NCBI GenBank assembly: GCA_016293535.1
Contig: JAEDEB010000070.1
Span: 1-9,397 of the forward strand
Direction of reading: 5' to 3'
DNA length: 9,397 bases
Source: Bacteroidales bacterium
GTDB taxonomy: Bacteria > Bacteroidota > Bacteroidia > Bacteroidales > UBA932
In this document: positions 1 through 6,855 of the stretch, piece by piece
Layout of the letters: every line of letters begins with the position of its first letter
Numbering within the stretch: the stretch's first letter is position 1
Translations under genes and position numbers: made by a program
The notes under the pieces: model-generated
Told to the model about the DNA's origin: nothing
The model's database searches: none
Seen by the model: the letters and a program-made list of their open reading frames with translations, nothing else

Positions 1-62
1 ATAAATGTTTAACTAATAAATCGAGATCCATTTTTATTTGGATTTCAACTGGAAACTGAAAT
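1..62 (+). promoter_or_regulatory. Leader and possible promoter of surE
   Basis: This short AT-rich stretch precedes surE. The best candidate -7 box on the plus strand is at 33-40 (TTTATTTG reads as TAnnTTTG with one mismatch), which would give a leader of roughly 15-20 bases. No good -33 TTTG lies at the right distance. No Shine-Dalgarno sequence precedes the start; the bases before it are A-rich, as is usual in Bacteroidetes. Because the window starts here, the true promoter or an upstream operon gene may lie outside. Confidence 0.25.
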
Positions 63-866
63 ATGGAAATTTTCATAACCAACGACGATGGATACACCGC
101 CAAAGGAATCAAGGAACTGGCAGAAATGATGGCACCGTATGGCAATGTGACAGTCATTGCTCCGAAGCATGCCCAGTCAGGTATGTCAATGGCAGTCAAC
201 CTCGGAGGCAAGGTAATGGAATATCACAGGCTCAGCGATGAAGAGATTGAAACTCTCGGCATCAGCGGATGCGGCGAATGGGCATACCTCGACGCGACGC
301 CTGCCTCATGCGCCAAATTCGCACTGAATACCAGATTTCTCGATAATCCTCCAGACATAGTCATATCCGGAATCAACCACGGTTCCAACGCTGCCACGGC
401 TTCCTGTTACTCAGGAACACTTGGCGCGGCCGAGGAAGGAGCCCTCAACGGAATTCTCTCAATTGGCGTTTCTCTTGACACGACAGACAAGGACCCGGAC
501 TTTTCAGGCGTACGCAAGCTTTTCCCGAAGATATTCGAACAGATTCTTTCAGAAAGGCCGAACAGGTTCGGAATATACTACAACGTCAATTTTCCCGAAA
601 TCCCGGCCGACAGGATAAAGGGTGTGCGAGTGGGGCGTATGGGACTTGGCAAATGGGTGCGGGAGTTCCGCAAATGCGAAGATGAAGGAGACGTGAGCAC
701 CTGGGTAATGCAGGGCGACTACATGGACAATCCGAACAACCATCACAGCGCTGATCACCGTCTTCTGGCGGACGGGTACATAAGCATAGTGGCCCATCAG
801 CTTGACAGCACAGACTATCGCGAGACGGAGCGGATGAAGGAACTGGGCTTCGAACAGGATTTCTGA
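63..866 (+). CDS. surE: 5'/3'-nucleotidase SurE
   Basis: SurE is a metal-dependent cytoplasmic phosphatase that removes phosphate from 5'- and 3'-nucleoside monophosphates and, in some species, short polyphosphate. The 267-residue product begins directly with the family signature: residues 7-10 are Asn-Asp-Asp-Gly, the acidic metal-binding pair. Ser39 in the AQSGMSMA segment and the SGINHGSN loop at 102-109, with Asn105, supply the remaining expected metal and phosphate contacts. The YSGTLGAAEEG stretch that follows is also typical. Length is close to the usual 250-270 residues, so the gene is complete. The start is fixed because the nucleotide-binding strand begins within five residues of Met1. 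lpxB follows after 20 bp on the same strand, so the two are probably co-transcribed. The product is identified with high certainty; its preferred substrate here is not. Confidence 0.96.
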   Translation: MEIFITNDDGYTAKGIKELAEMMAPYGNVTVIAPKHAQSGMSMAVNLGGKVMEYHRLSDEEIETLGISGCGEWAYLDATPASCAKFALNTRFLDNPPDIVISGINHGSNAATASCYSGTLGAAEEGALNGILSIGVSLDTTDKDPDFSGVRKLFPKIFEQILSERPNRFGIYYNVNFPEIPADRIKGVRVGRMGLGKWVREFRKCEDEGDVSTWVMQGDYMDNPNNHHSADHRLLADGYISIVAHQLDSTDYRETERMKELGFEQDF

Positions 867-886
867 AACACGGAGAATAAGGGAGC

Positions 887-2095
887 ATGAAATACTACAT
901 CATAGCAGGCGAAGCATCCGGCGACCTCCACGGGAGCAATCTGATGAGGGGACTCTACGAGGAGGACCCCGCAGCGGAGATACGTTTCTGGGGCGGCGGA
1001 ATGATGAACGGAGTATACCGCTCGCATAATTCCGCCGACGGCCTTCCGGAGGCGGAAGGATGCGGTCTGGTGAAAGATTACGGCGAAGGGGCTGTCATGG
1101 GCGTTGCAGACGTGCTGGCTAAGGCAGGCAGGCTTCTGGGCAACCTTCGGTTCTGCAAGGAAGACATCCTGAGTTGGAAACCTGACGCTGTTATACTCAT
1201 CGACTACCCAGGATTCAATATGAAGATAGCGAAATTCGCCCACAAAGCCGGGTTCAAGGTGTTCTACTACATAGCCCCTAAAACCTGGGCTTCCCGCGAG
1301 GGGCGCAACCGCAAGCTCCGCCAGTGGGTGGACCGTCTTTTCATAGTATTTCCTTTCGAGATTCCATATTTCGAATCCAAGGCCATCCCTTTCACATACG
1401 TGGGCAACCCTCTGATAGACGCAATCGATGGCTCGAGGGCCATGAGCGAGAGCCGGGAAGACTTCCTCAATCGTCACTCTCTCGCTGACAGACCGTTCAT
1501 AGCACTGCTCGCAGGCTCACGCAAATCCGAGGTCAGGCGCACCCTTTCCAAGCAGTTGGAGATGGCCGACAGACTCCATGAGACGGCAAGATACAGGGAA
1601 CACATCTTCCTGGTTGCAGGCGCGCCATCAAGGTCGGAAAGCGACTACCTCGACGAAATTGGCAAGCGCGATTACGTAAGGCTCATCTTCGATGACAGCT
1701 ACGGGATACTGAGGAACTCCGAGTCAGCTGTGATCAATTCCGGAACCGCATCCCTTGAAGCCGCCCTCATCGGCACACCCCAGGTCGTCGTCTGGTCGAC
1801 GAGCGGTTTCAATGCATTCATAGGCAAATATATACTCAGGGTACTTGACCATATCAGATTCATCTCCCTGGGCAATCTGATAGCCGACAGGCTGGTTTTT
1901 CCGGAACTTATCCAAGACGACTTCACTGTCGAGAACATCTGCGCGGAAACCCGTGCCCTCAACGAACACGCGGAGTACCGCGAAGCCATGCTCCGGGGCT
2001 ATGACGAAATACGCTCCGCCCTTGGAGGGGCAGGAGCGTCTCGAAAAGTAGCCAAGGCTATGATAGACTGCTGCAGCGAAGGCCGTCAGGCCTGA
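887..2095 (+). CDS. lpxB: Lipid-A-disaccharide synthase LpxB
   Basis: LpxB is a GT-B-fold glycosyltransferase of family GT19. It joins UDP-2,3-diacylglucosamine to lipid X to form the lipid A disaccharide at the inner membrane. The 402-residue product has the diagnostic GEASGD at 8-13, a Gly-rich WGGGMM at 35-40, IDYPGFN at 105-111 containing the conserved Asp106, YYIAPKTWASREGR at 127-140, VGNPL at 172-176, LAGSRKSEV at 208-216 and the donor-site NSGTASLEAAL at 284-294. It is slightly longer than the E. coli enzyme and appears intact. It lies 20 bp after surE, behind an AG-rich stretch (GGAGAATAAGGGAGC) that could serve as a ribosome binding site. Its last ten bases, including the stop, overlap the convergent lysA. 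It shows that the organism makes lipid A and so has a Gram-negative outer membrane. Confidence 0.96.
   Translation: MKYYIIAGEASGDLHGSNLMRGLYEEDPAAEIRFWGGGMMNGVYRSHNSADGLPEAEGCGLVKDYGEGAVMGVADVLAKAGRLLGNLRFCKEDILSWKPDAVILIDYPGFNMKIAKFAHKAGFKVFYYIAPKTWASREGRNRKLRQWVDRLFIVFPFEIPYFESKAIPFTYVGNPLIDAIDGSRAMSESREDFLNRHSLADRPFIALLAGSRKSEVRRTLSKQLEMADRLHETARYREHIFLVAGAPSRSESDYLDEIGKRDYVRLIFDDSYGILRNSESAVINSGTASLEAALIGTPQVVVWSTSGFNAFIGKYILRVLDHIRFISLGNLIADRLVFPELIQDDFTVENICAETRALNEHAEYREAMLRGYDEIRSALGGAGASRKVAKAMIDCCSEGRQA
2086..2095. repeat. Palindrome shared by the lpxB and lysA stop codons
   Basis: The ten bases TCAGGCCTGA are a perfect palindrome and are exactly the overlap between the two convergent genes. 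Because of the symmetry, both genes finish with the same codons, CAG GCC TGA, and both proteins end Gln-Ala. No spacer or intrinsic terminator separates the two transcription units here. Confidence 0.9.
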
Positions 2096-3249
2096 ATCTC
2101 GTCGCTGTATACGGCGCCCGGAAGATCGTGCTGGTTGTAGCGCGAAGCCATGGACATACCGTATGCACCGGCTGACTTTATGGTCAGAAGGTCTCCGCGA
2201 CGGGTCTCCGGCAGGGTCATGCTCTCGGAGAATACATCAGTGGATTCGCAGGCGGTGCCGACTATGGTATATCTCTCCTTCTTCGGGGAAGTCGAAGTAA
2301 TGTTCTCAATGGCATGGTACGAACCGTAGAGGGCCGGGCGGATGAGCTCGGTCATACTCGAATCCACGATAACAAGCTTTCTGCCCGTAGCGGTGGTCTT
2401 GTTGAAGAGGACGCGGGTAATAAGCTCGCCGCACTCTCCCACAATGGAGCGGCCGAATTCGAAATGAACCTCGCGGTCGCCGACATGGAGATGGGAATTG
2501 ATTATGGAGAACACCGAAGCAAAGTTAGGAACCGGCTCATTCTCAGGCATATCGTAGTTGATTCCGAGACCTCCTCCCACATCTACGAAATCAAGTCTGA
2601 AGCCAAGGGAAGTGAGGTTCTCCACTATGACATTGACCTTGTTGCAGAGGTATTCGAAGACATGGAGTTCCCTGATCTGGGAGCCGATATGAAGGTGCAT
2701 ACCCTTGATATTCACATTCTTGAGCTGCTTGATATCTGCAGCCTTCTCGAGTATCATCTCATAGGATATGCCGAACTTGCTGTCCGCCTGGCCAGTGTCG
2801 ATACACTTGTTGGTCATAGGGTCGATGTCGGGATTGACGCGCAGCGCGACATCCACTTTCCTGCCCATCTCACCCGCAAAGCGGTCGATGACCCAGAGTT
2901 CCTCCATACTCTCCACATTAATGGAGAAGATGCCCTGCTCTATGGCGTAGATTATCTCCTTGTCCTTCTTCCCGACTCCTGCATACACTATCTTCTTAGG
3001 GTCGAAGCCGGCCTCGATGGCACAGCGGAGCTCGTTGCCGCTTGCGCAGTCGATTCCTATGCCGTACTCCCTGATGACCGCGAGAAGATGCGGATCAAAA
3101 TTGGCCTTGATTGCATAGTGGATGACATACTTGTACCTGCGCGCCACCGAAGTCAGGGAATCGAGGGTCTGCCGCAGCAGGTCCATGTCATAGAAATAGA
3201 AAGGGGTCTCCTTTTCGCGGAGAGCATGCGCAAGATGTCTGCTTAACAT
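2086..3249 (-). CDS. lysA: Diaminopimelate decarboxylase LysA
   Basis: LysA is a PLP-dependent fold-III decarboxylase that converts meso-diaminopimelate to L-lysine, the last step of lysine synthesis. I place the start at 3249, giving 387 residues beginning MLSRHLAHALREK. A start at 3360 is open in frame but would run about 97 bases into the nuclease gene and add a non-family leader. In the 387-residue numbering the PLP lysine is Lys48 in YAIKAN. HLHIGSQI (about 185-192) and GGGLG at 225-229 bind the cofactor phosphate, and the active-site Cys334 sits in CESTDVF. The usual EPGR motif reads EFGRS at 264-268. The C-terminal YGMSMASRYN with its active-site Tyr is present. The gene begins 14 bp after the nuclease stop, so it is probably read from the upstream transcript. 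No separate promoter is obvious. Confidence 0.93.
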   Translation of the reverse strand: MLSRHLAHALREKETPFYFYDMDLLRQTLDSLTSVARRYKYVIHYAIKANFDPHLLAVIREYGIGIDCASGNELRCAIEAGFDPKKIVYAGVGKKDKEIIYAIEQGIFSINVESMEELWVIDRFAGEMGRKVDVALRVNPDIDPMTNKCIDTGQADSKFGISYEMILEKAADIKQLKNVNIKGMHLHIGSQIRELHVFEYLCNKVNVIVENLTSLGFRLDFVDVGGGLGINYDMPENEPVPNFASVFSIINSHLHVGDREVHFEFGRSIVGECGELITRVLFNKTTATGRKLVIVDSSMTELIRPALYGSYHAIENITSTSPKKERYTIVGTACESTDVFSESMTLPETRRGDLLTIKSAGAYGMSMASRYNQHDLPGAVYSDEIQA

Positions 3250-3263
3250 ATCGTGTCCATTTG

Positions 3264-4862
3264 TTATCTGAATGATGAGAATGACGACACCGAGGTGTTG
3301 GATTCCGCCGTAGTCTGAAGGGATTCGGACAGGTTGGCGAAAAAGTCGAAGCCAGTCCATTCCTCTATGCTGTCCACGGAAACGGCATAGTCGTCGTAGT
3401 CGTTCTTTGCAGCTGAACCATAGTCCCTGTGTTCGAACCAGTAGCCTATCGCGCTTGCGGCAGTTATGCTCCCGCCCGAACGGTGCACTTTCAGAAGAAC
3501 CTTGTAATAATAGTTCGGAACAGGGAGACTGAAACCATCGTTCTTGTTGGTTATGTATTTGACGGTCTTGGATTCACCCCGTTTATTGAACGCTGCTCCG
3601 GTAACGACATAGACCGTATCGACGCCGGAAGCCTTCGCATAGTCGCGAACCCTGATTTCCAACTGGGCCCATATGTCACCGTTGAAACCGTTCTGAATCT
3701 GAGGTGTCAGATTTGGGGAATAATAGGTCTGATTCGCCATAGCTCTCACACCGGTTCTGTCGGCGTTCGGAATCTGGTGTCCGCGTGCATAGAGATTGCT
3801 TGAATCGTACTCCGTCGAAACCGATGCACCGTACCCGCTGTCCACGGAGGTCTGCAGGGAGCTCGGAAGATTCGGGTCATAGCCCCAGGTCTCGACCCTT
3901 CCCGAACCGAGATGGCTACTGCAAAGCGGATAAGCCACCCAGTAGGAAGTGTACATCGACGCATCATAATATATGGTATAGTTACGCTGGGTACTCCCGT
4001 CCATCTGCGCGAAATGGGCTACCTGGTACATGCCGTCGTCCGAACGGTATGCTGGAAGTTCCATCCATCCCAGAAGCTTGCCGGGATTGACGGCATTGCT
4101 ATCGTCCGCTCCGCCATTGCCGCCCCCGGATGAACCCGTTTCAGCCTTGACGCTGACACTTTTGATTTCCCATTTTGCGGATGAGCTTACCGTACTCCTG
4201 TACCTGAAGGCAATGCGTATATAAGGTTCCGATTTCCACTGACTCAGATCCATGTCTCCGGAAGAGACGAAGTTCCAGTCGGCATTGCTTGCGTAATTCG
4301 GGATTGCGAGTTCCGTCCAGTCCGTGCTCTCGGAATACACCATCACCGTCATCTCATCCTTTGGAGAAGTGGCAAATTTATGCACGTGGGTAAAGTTAAG
4401 GACAGGAGCAGAGGCTCCGGAAAGGGAAATCTTCGGAGACACAAGCCAGGAGTCGGTTTCATGTCTTAAGGAAGACGACACAAAGGCGTTGGCGACCATA
4501 CCGTAGGAGGCATCCTGCATCCATACATCAAAGTTCTCCGGGCACTGCCTGTCTTCTATCGTGAACTTGTCGATTCCTGCCGTGAAATCTACCTTATACG
4601 GAAGGGTCACGGCATCCTCCGGTACCGGCTCGGGTTCGGGTTCCGGTTCCGGTTCGGGCTCAGGTTCCGGTTCCGGTTCCGGTTCAGGTTCGGGTTCGGG
4701 ATCAGGTTCGGGATCAGGTTCGGGATCAGGATCGGGATCGGGGGTAGGGTCGACCTGCTCCTTATCATCATCCTTGCCATTATCCGGTATTTCCGGCCTT
4801 TCGCAGCCGTAAGCCAGAAGGGCCAGAATCATAGTCAAAAATAGAATTCTCCTGAGTTTCAT
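3264..4862 (-). CDS. Lipoprotein DNA/RNA non-specific endonuclease with jelly-roll domain
   Basis: This is a predicted surface or periplasmic nuclease of 532 residues. Residues 1-20 form a lipoprotein signal peptide ending in the lipobox LAYGC, so Cys20 should be lipidated. An acidic stretch (30-38) leads into 22 Pro-X dipeptides at 39-82, mostly Pro-Glu and Pro-Asp, which I read as a rigid spacer. Residues about 86-241 resemble the choice-of-anchor-J type beta-sandwich of Bacteroidetes (segment WLVSPKISLSG, then LNFTH). A Gly/Ser linker (243-252) precedes the nuclease, about 264-512. It carries the beta-beta-alpha-metal signature of the Serratia nuclease family: RGH at 360-362 with catalytic His362, NADRTG following, the metal ligand Asn394 in FNGDIW, and Glu402 in the equivalent helix. 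It probably degrades extracellular DNA or RNA for nutrients or defence. The native substrate and the role of the beta-sandwich are inferred. Confidence 0.88.
   Translation of the reverse strand: MKLRRILFLTMILALLAYGCERPEIPDNGKDDDKEQVDPTPDPDPDPEPDPEPDPEPEPEPEPEPEPEPEPEPEPEPEPVPEDAVTLPYKVDFTAGIDKFTIEDRQCPENFDVWMQDASYGMVANAFVSSSLRHETDSWLVSPKISLSGASAPVLNFTHVHKFATSPKDEMTVMVYSESTDWTELAIPNYASNADWNFVSSGDMDLSQWKSEPYIRIAFRYRSTVSSSAKWEIKSVSVKAETGSSGGGNGGADDSNAVNPGKLLGWMELPAYRSDDGMYQVAHFAQMDGSTQRNYTIYYDASMYTSYWVAYPLCSSHLGSGRVETWGYDPNLPSSLQTSVDSGYGASVSTEYDSSNLYARGHQIPNADRTGVRAMANQTYYSPNLTPQIQNGFNGDIWAQLEIRVRDYAKASGVDTVYVVTGAAFNKRGESKTVKYITNKNDGFSLPVPNYYYKVLLKVHRSGGSITAASAIGYWFEHRDYGSAAKNDYDDYAVSVDSIEEWTGFDFFANLSESLQTTAESNTSVSSFSSFR
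4617..4748 (-). repeat. Imperfect hexanucleotide repeat encoding Pro-Glu/Pro-Asp spacer
   Basis: Twenty-two in-frame hexanucleotide units within the nuclease gene encode PT, three PD, alternating PE/PD, twelve consecutive PE, then PV and PE (residues 39-82). On the plus strand the units read mostly GGTTCC, GGTTCG, GGCTCA or GGATCA. Gain or loss of a unit changes spacer length by two residues and keeps the frame, so slippage would alter reach from the membrane, not switch the gene off. Synonymous variation between units suggests the tract is fairly old. Confidence 0.9.
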
Positions 4863-4891
4863 GCCTGCTTAAAAATGAATGCTGTGAACCC

Positions 4892-4925
4892 CAAATGTAC
4901 GAATAATCTCGTGGATTCCCCAAAA
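4892..4925 (-). promoter_or_regulatory. Candidate promoter of the nuclease-lysA unit
   Basis: On the minus strand, TACATTTG at 4899-4892 is an exact match to the Bacteroides -7 consensus TAnnTTTG. A TTTTG at 4925-4921 lies upstream with a 21-bp spacer, close to the usual 19-20. Transcription would begin near 4885, giving a leader of about 20 bases before the nuclease start at 4862. The whole element lies in the 72-bp gap after the transporter gene, so nuclease and lysA could be transcribed apart from the transporter. I see no strong terminator in that gap. Confidence 0.5.
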
Positions 4926-4934
4926 GCGCGTAGA

Positions 4935-6644
4935 TTACTTGGCTTCCACTATCTCACGGGCACGCGCCAGAGCCGGAACTATATGAGGCTGGATACAGCC
5001 GTCCGAGAGTTTCCTGTCAAGTCCGAACTTCTCCAGAGTGGAGCGGACGTCATCCGAGACACCCGAAAGGATAACCTTGACTCCCCTTCTGTGGTTGCGG
5101 TCTATAATGTTCCTGAGGTTGTTCACTCCGGTGGAATCTATGAACGGCACACGTCTCATACGTATGATGCGGACCTTCACGTCGCGACGGCGCCTGTCCT
5201 CGAACTCGTCGAAGGTGCTGGCAATACCGAAGAAGAACGGACCGTCAATTTCATATACGTCAACACCTTCAGGAATGTCCAGATACTGGGTGTCGTCCGG
5301 GTTGACAATTTCCGATTCCTCAGTTGCGGCAACCCTCTGGTCTTCGCTGATGACCTTTATGGTGGAGGTCTGCATCACACGGCGCACGAACATTACGACA
5401 GCCAGGAGGAGTCCGACCTCGATTGCCACGGTCAGGTCTATGATCACGGTGAGGAAGAAGGTTATCAGAAGAACTGCAACGTCGGCCCAGTCTCCGCGAA
5501 GGAGGTACTTGAAGGTTCTCCATTCACTCATATTGTAGGCAACCATCACAAGGATGGCGGCGAGGGCGGACAGAGGAATGTACACCGCGTACGGCATGAG
5601 GAAAAGGTAAATGAGCAGGAGCACAATGGCGTGGATGATGCCCGTGACGGGAGTCTTTCCGCCGTTGTTGATGCTCGCCATCGTCCTCGCAATCGCGCCT
5701 GTGGCAGGAATTCCTCCGAAAAGCGGCGTAACGATGTTGGCTATTCCCTGACCTATGAGTTCGGTATTGGCATTATGGTGCTTTCCAGTCACACCGTCAG
5801 CCACCATGGCTGCGAGAAGAGACTCGATTGCGCAGAGCACCGCGATGGTGAATGCAGGAGAAACGAGACTGGTGACAGTATCGAAGCTGATTTGCGGAAC
5901 CACAGGCTTGGGCATAGGGAGTCCGCCTGCAAGCTCAGGAAACTTGCTTCCTATGGTAGCGAGTTCTATACCGGCAAACCTGTCGAGAAGCACGGATGCG
6001 ACCGTTCCAACGACAAGAACAATCAGGGAACCGGGAATCTTCTTGATGAATCTGCCCCAGATGATAATCATCGCAAGGAATACAAAACTGGCAGAGGCCT
6101 CTATCCAGTTGATGTTGGAAAGATTGGTCAGGTAGCAGGTCCACTGGGGGATAAACCCGGAAGGAATGTCCACGGTGAATCCGAAGAAGTCCTTCATCTG
6201 GGTGGAGAAGATGGTCAGGGCGATACCGCTGGTAAAGCCGACCACGATAGGATAAGGTATGAACTTGAATATGCCGCCCAGTTTGAGAAGGCCCATCACT
6301 ACGAGAATCACTCCCGCCATTATGCTGGCGATGATGAGGCCCTGCATTCCGTATTGGCTTACAATTCCGGCAACTATCACTATGAATGCGCCCGTAGGTC
6401 CGCCGATGAGAAAGTTGGATCCGCCGAAGAAACTGATGAGGAAACCGGCGACGATTGCTGTGATGAGGCCCTGCTGAGGAGTCACGCCGCTGGCTATGCC
6501 GAATGCTATGGCAAGCGGAAGGGCAATCACGCCTACAATTACACCGGCAATGAGATCGGACAGGAAGGTCTGTCTGTTGTATTTTCCTTTCTTGAAAAGA
6601 CCGAAGAACTTCGGTCTGAACACACCCGATAGATTAAAAGACAT
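4935..6644 (-). CDS. SulP family inorganic anion transporter with STAS domain
   Basis: This is an inner-membrane SLC26/SulP transporter of 569 residues, counted from MSFNLSGVF at 6644. The frame is open to an ATG at 6680, but that lies upstream of the predicted transcription start and adds a non-family leader. The hydrophobic domain (about 25-420) has the expected order: an N-terminal helix pair with VIALPLAIAFGIASG, the GGPTGAF loop at 81-87, AIESLLAAMVADG in the middle, and NTELIGQGIANIVTPLFGG followed by ATGAIART. The cytoplasmic STAS domain (about 459-545) contains VPFIDSTGVNNL, where the Ser of DSTG matches the regulatory position in anti-sigma antagonists. The central motifs look closer to the E. 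coli YchM/DauA type than to eukaryotic sulfate carriers. Substrate is open: sulfate, bicarbonate and C4-dicarboxylates are all known in the family. No sulfur-assimilation or carbonic anhydrase gene adjoins it here. Confidence 0.92.
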   Translation of the reverse strand: MSFNLSGVFRPKFFGLFKKGKYNRQTFLSDLIAGVIVGVIALPLAIAFGIASGVTPQQGLITAIVAGFLISFFGGSNFLIGGPTGAFIVIVAGIVSQYGMQGLIIASIMAGVILVVMGLLKLGGIFKFIPYPIVVGFTSGIALTIFSTQMKDFFGFTVDIPSGFIPQWTCYLTNLSNINWIEASASFVFLAMIIIWGRFIKKIPGSLIVLVVGTVASVLLDRFAGIELATIGSKFPELAGGLPMPKPVVPQISFDTVTSLVSPAFTIAVLCAIESLLAAMVADGVTGKHHNANTELIGQGIANIVTPLFGGIPATGAIARTMASINNGGKTPVTGIIHAIVLLLIYLFLMPYAVYIPLSALAAILVMVAYNMSEWRTFKYLLRGDWADVAVLLITFFLTVIIDLTVAIEVGLLLAVVMFVRRVMQTSTIKVISEDQRVAATEESEIVNPDDTQYLDIPEGVDVYEIDGPFFFGIASTFDEFEDRRRRDVKVRIIRMRRVPFIDSTGVNNLRNIIDRNHRRGVKVILSGVSDDVRSTLEKFGLDRKLSDGCIQPHIVPALARAREIVEAK

Positions 6645-6666
6645 AACTATGAACTGAATTTGAAAA

Positions 6667-6697
6667 CAAAGATAACACAAGGCACAGACTTTTCAAA
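6667..6697 (-). promoter_or_regulatory. Consensus promoter of the SulP transporter
   Basis: On the minus strand, TTTG at 6697-6694 is followed by a spacer of exactly 19 bp (6693-6675) and then TATCTTTG at 6674-6667. This matches the published Bacteroides promoter consensus (TTTG, 19 bp, TAnnTTTG) at every specified position. The transcript should start near 6661, giving a leader of about 17 bases. That supports 6644, not 6680, as the translation start. Confidence 0.75.
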
Positions 6698-6752
6698 AAT
6701 TTTTAAAAATACGCTTTACGAGCTTTGTTCCCAATGGGCCGGCAGGTCCCGA

Positions 6753-6819
6753 TTCGCCACAAAAATCAGCATTTACGCCACAAAATTCCAGACATGGAAA
6801 GTCCGTTCACCACAAAAAT
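6753..6819 (+). repeat. Three 14-bp direct repeats, operator-like
   Basis: Three copies of the motif TWCRCCACAAAAWT occur at 6753-6766, 6774-6787 and 6806-6819. Copies one and three differ at a single position; copy two differs from copy one at two. Start-to-start distances are 21 and 32 bp, near two and three turns of the helix, so all copies face the same side. They lie between the two divergent promoters, and the third ends where a -33 element for the SDR gene would be. This is how a multimeric regulator site would be arranged. No regulator gene is in the window, so the binding protein is unknown. Confidence 0.5.
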
Positions 6820-6842
6820 TTTTTCCTGAAAGCAGCCGGGAA

Positions 6843-6850
6843 TACTTTTG
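6843..6850 (+). promoter_or_regulatory. Candidate -7 element of the SDR-ALDH operon
   Basis: TACTTTTG matches TAnnTTTG exactly and is the only exact plus-strand match I find in the divergent gap. Its last base is five bases before the SDR start codon at 6856, so transcription would begin at or within a couple of bases of the ATG. No proper -33 TTTG is present: only a run of T at 6819-6824, directly after the third direct repeat. A promoter this weak at -33 would fit dependence on an activator bound at the repeats. That is inference; the box could also be chance. Confidence 0.4.
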
Positions 6851-6855
6851 CGGCC

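Noticed and set aside
2314..3246. A 310-codon plus-strand frame opposite lysA
   Set aside because: No family features; it is the antisense shadow of a well-supported decarboxylase.
3250..3360. Longer N-terminus of LysA starting at 3360
   Set aside because: It overlaps the nuclease 3' end by about 97 bp and adds a segment without family similarity; the Met at 3249 gives the normal length.
4617..4748. CRISPR-like array
   Set aside because: The repeats are contiguous 6-base coding units without spacers.
4561..4812. Ser-Gly repeat protein on the plus strand
   Set aside because: It is the reverse reading of the Pro-Glu repeat of the nuclease and lies wholly inside that gene.
4875..6632. A 585-codon open frame on the plus strand opposite the SulP gene
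   Set aside because: The predicted protein is rich in His, Gly, Glu, Arg and Asp with no recognisable fold, and it mirrors a clear transporter. The frame stays open because the transporter seldom uses the codons that create stops on the other strand.
6645..6680. Upstream start for the SulP transporter at 6680
   Set aside because: The consensus promoter places the transcript start near 6661, downstream of that codon.
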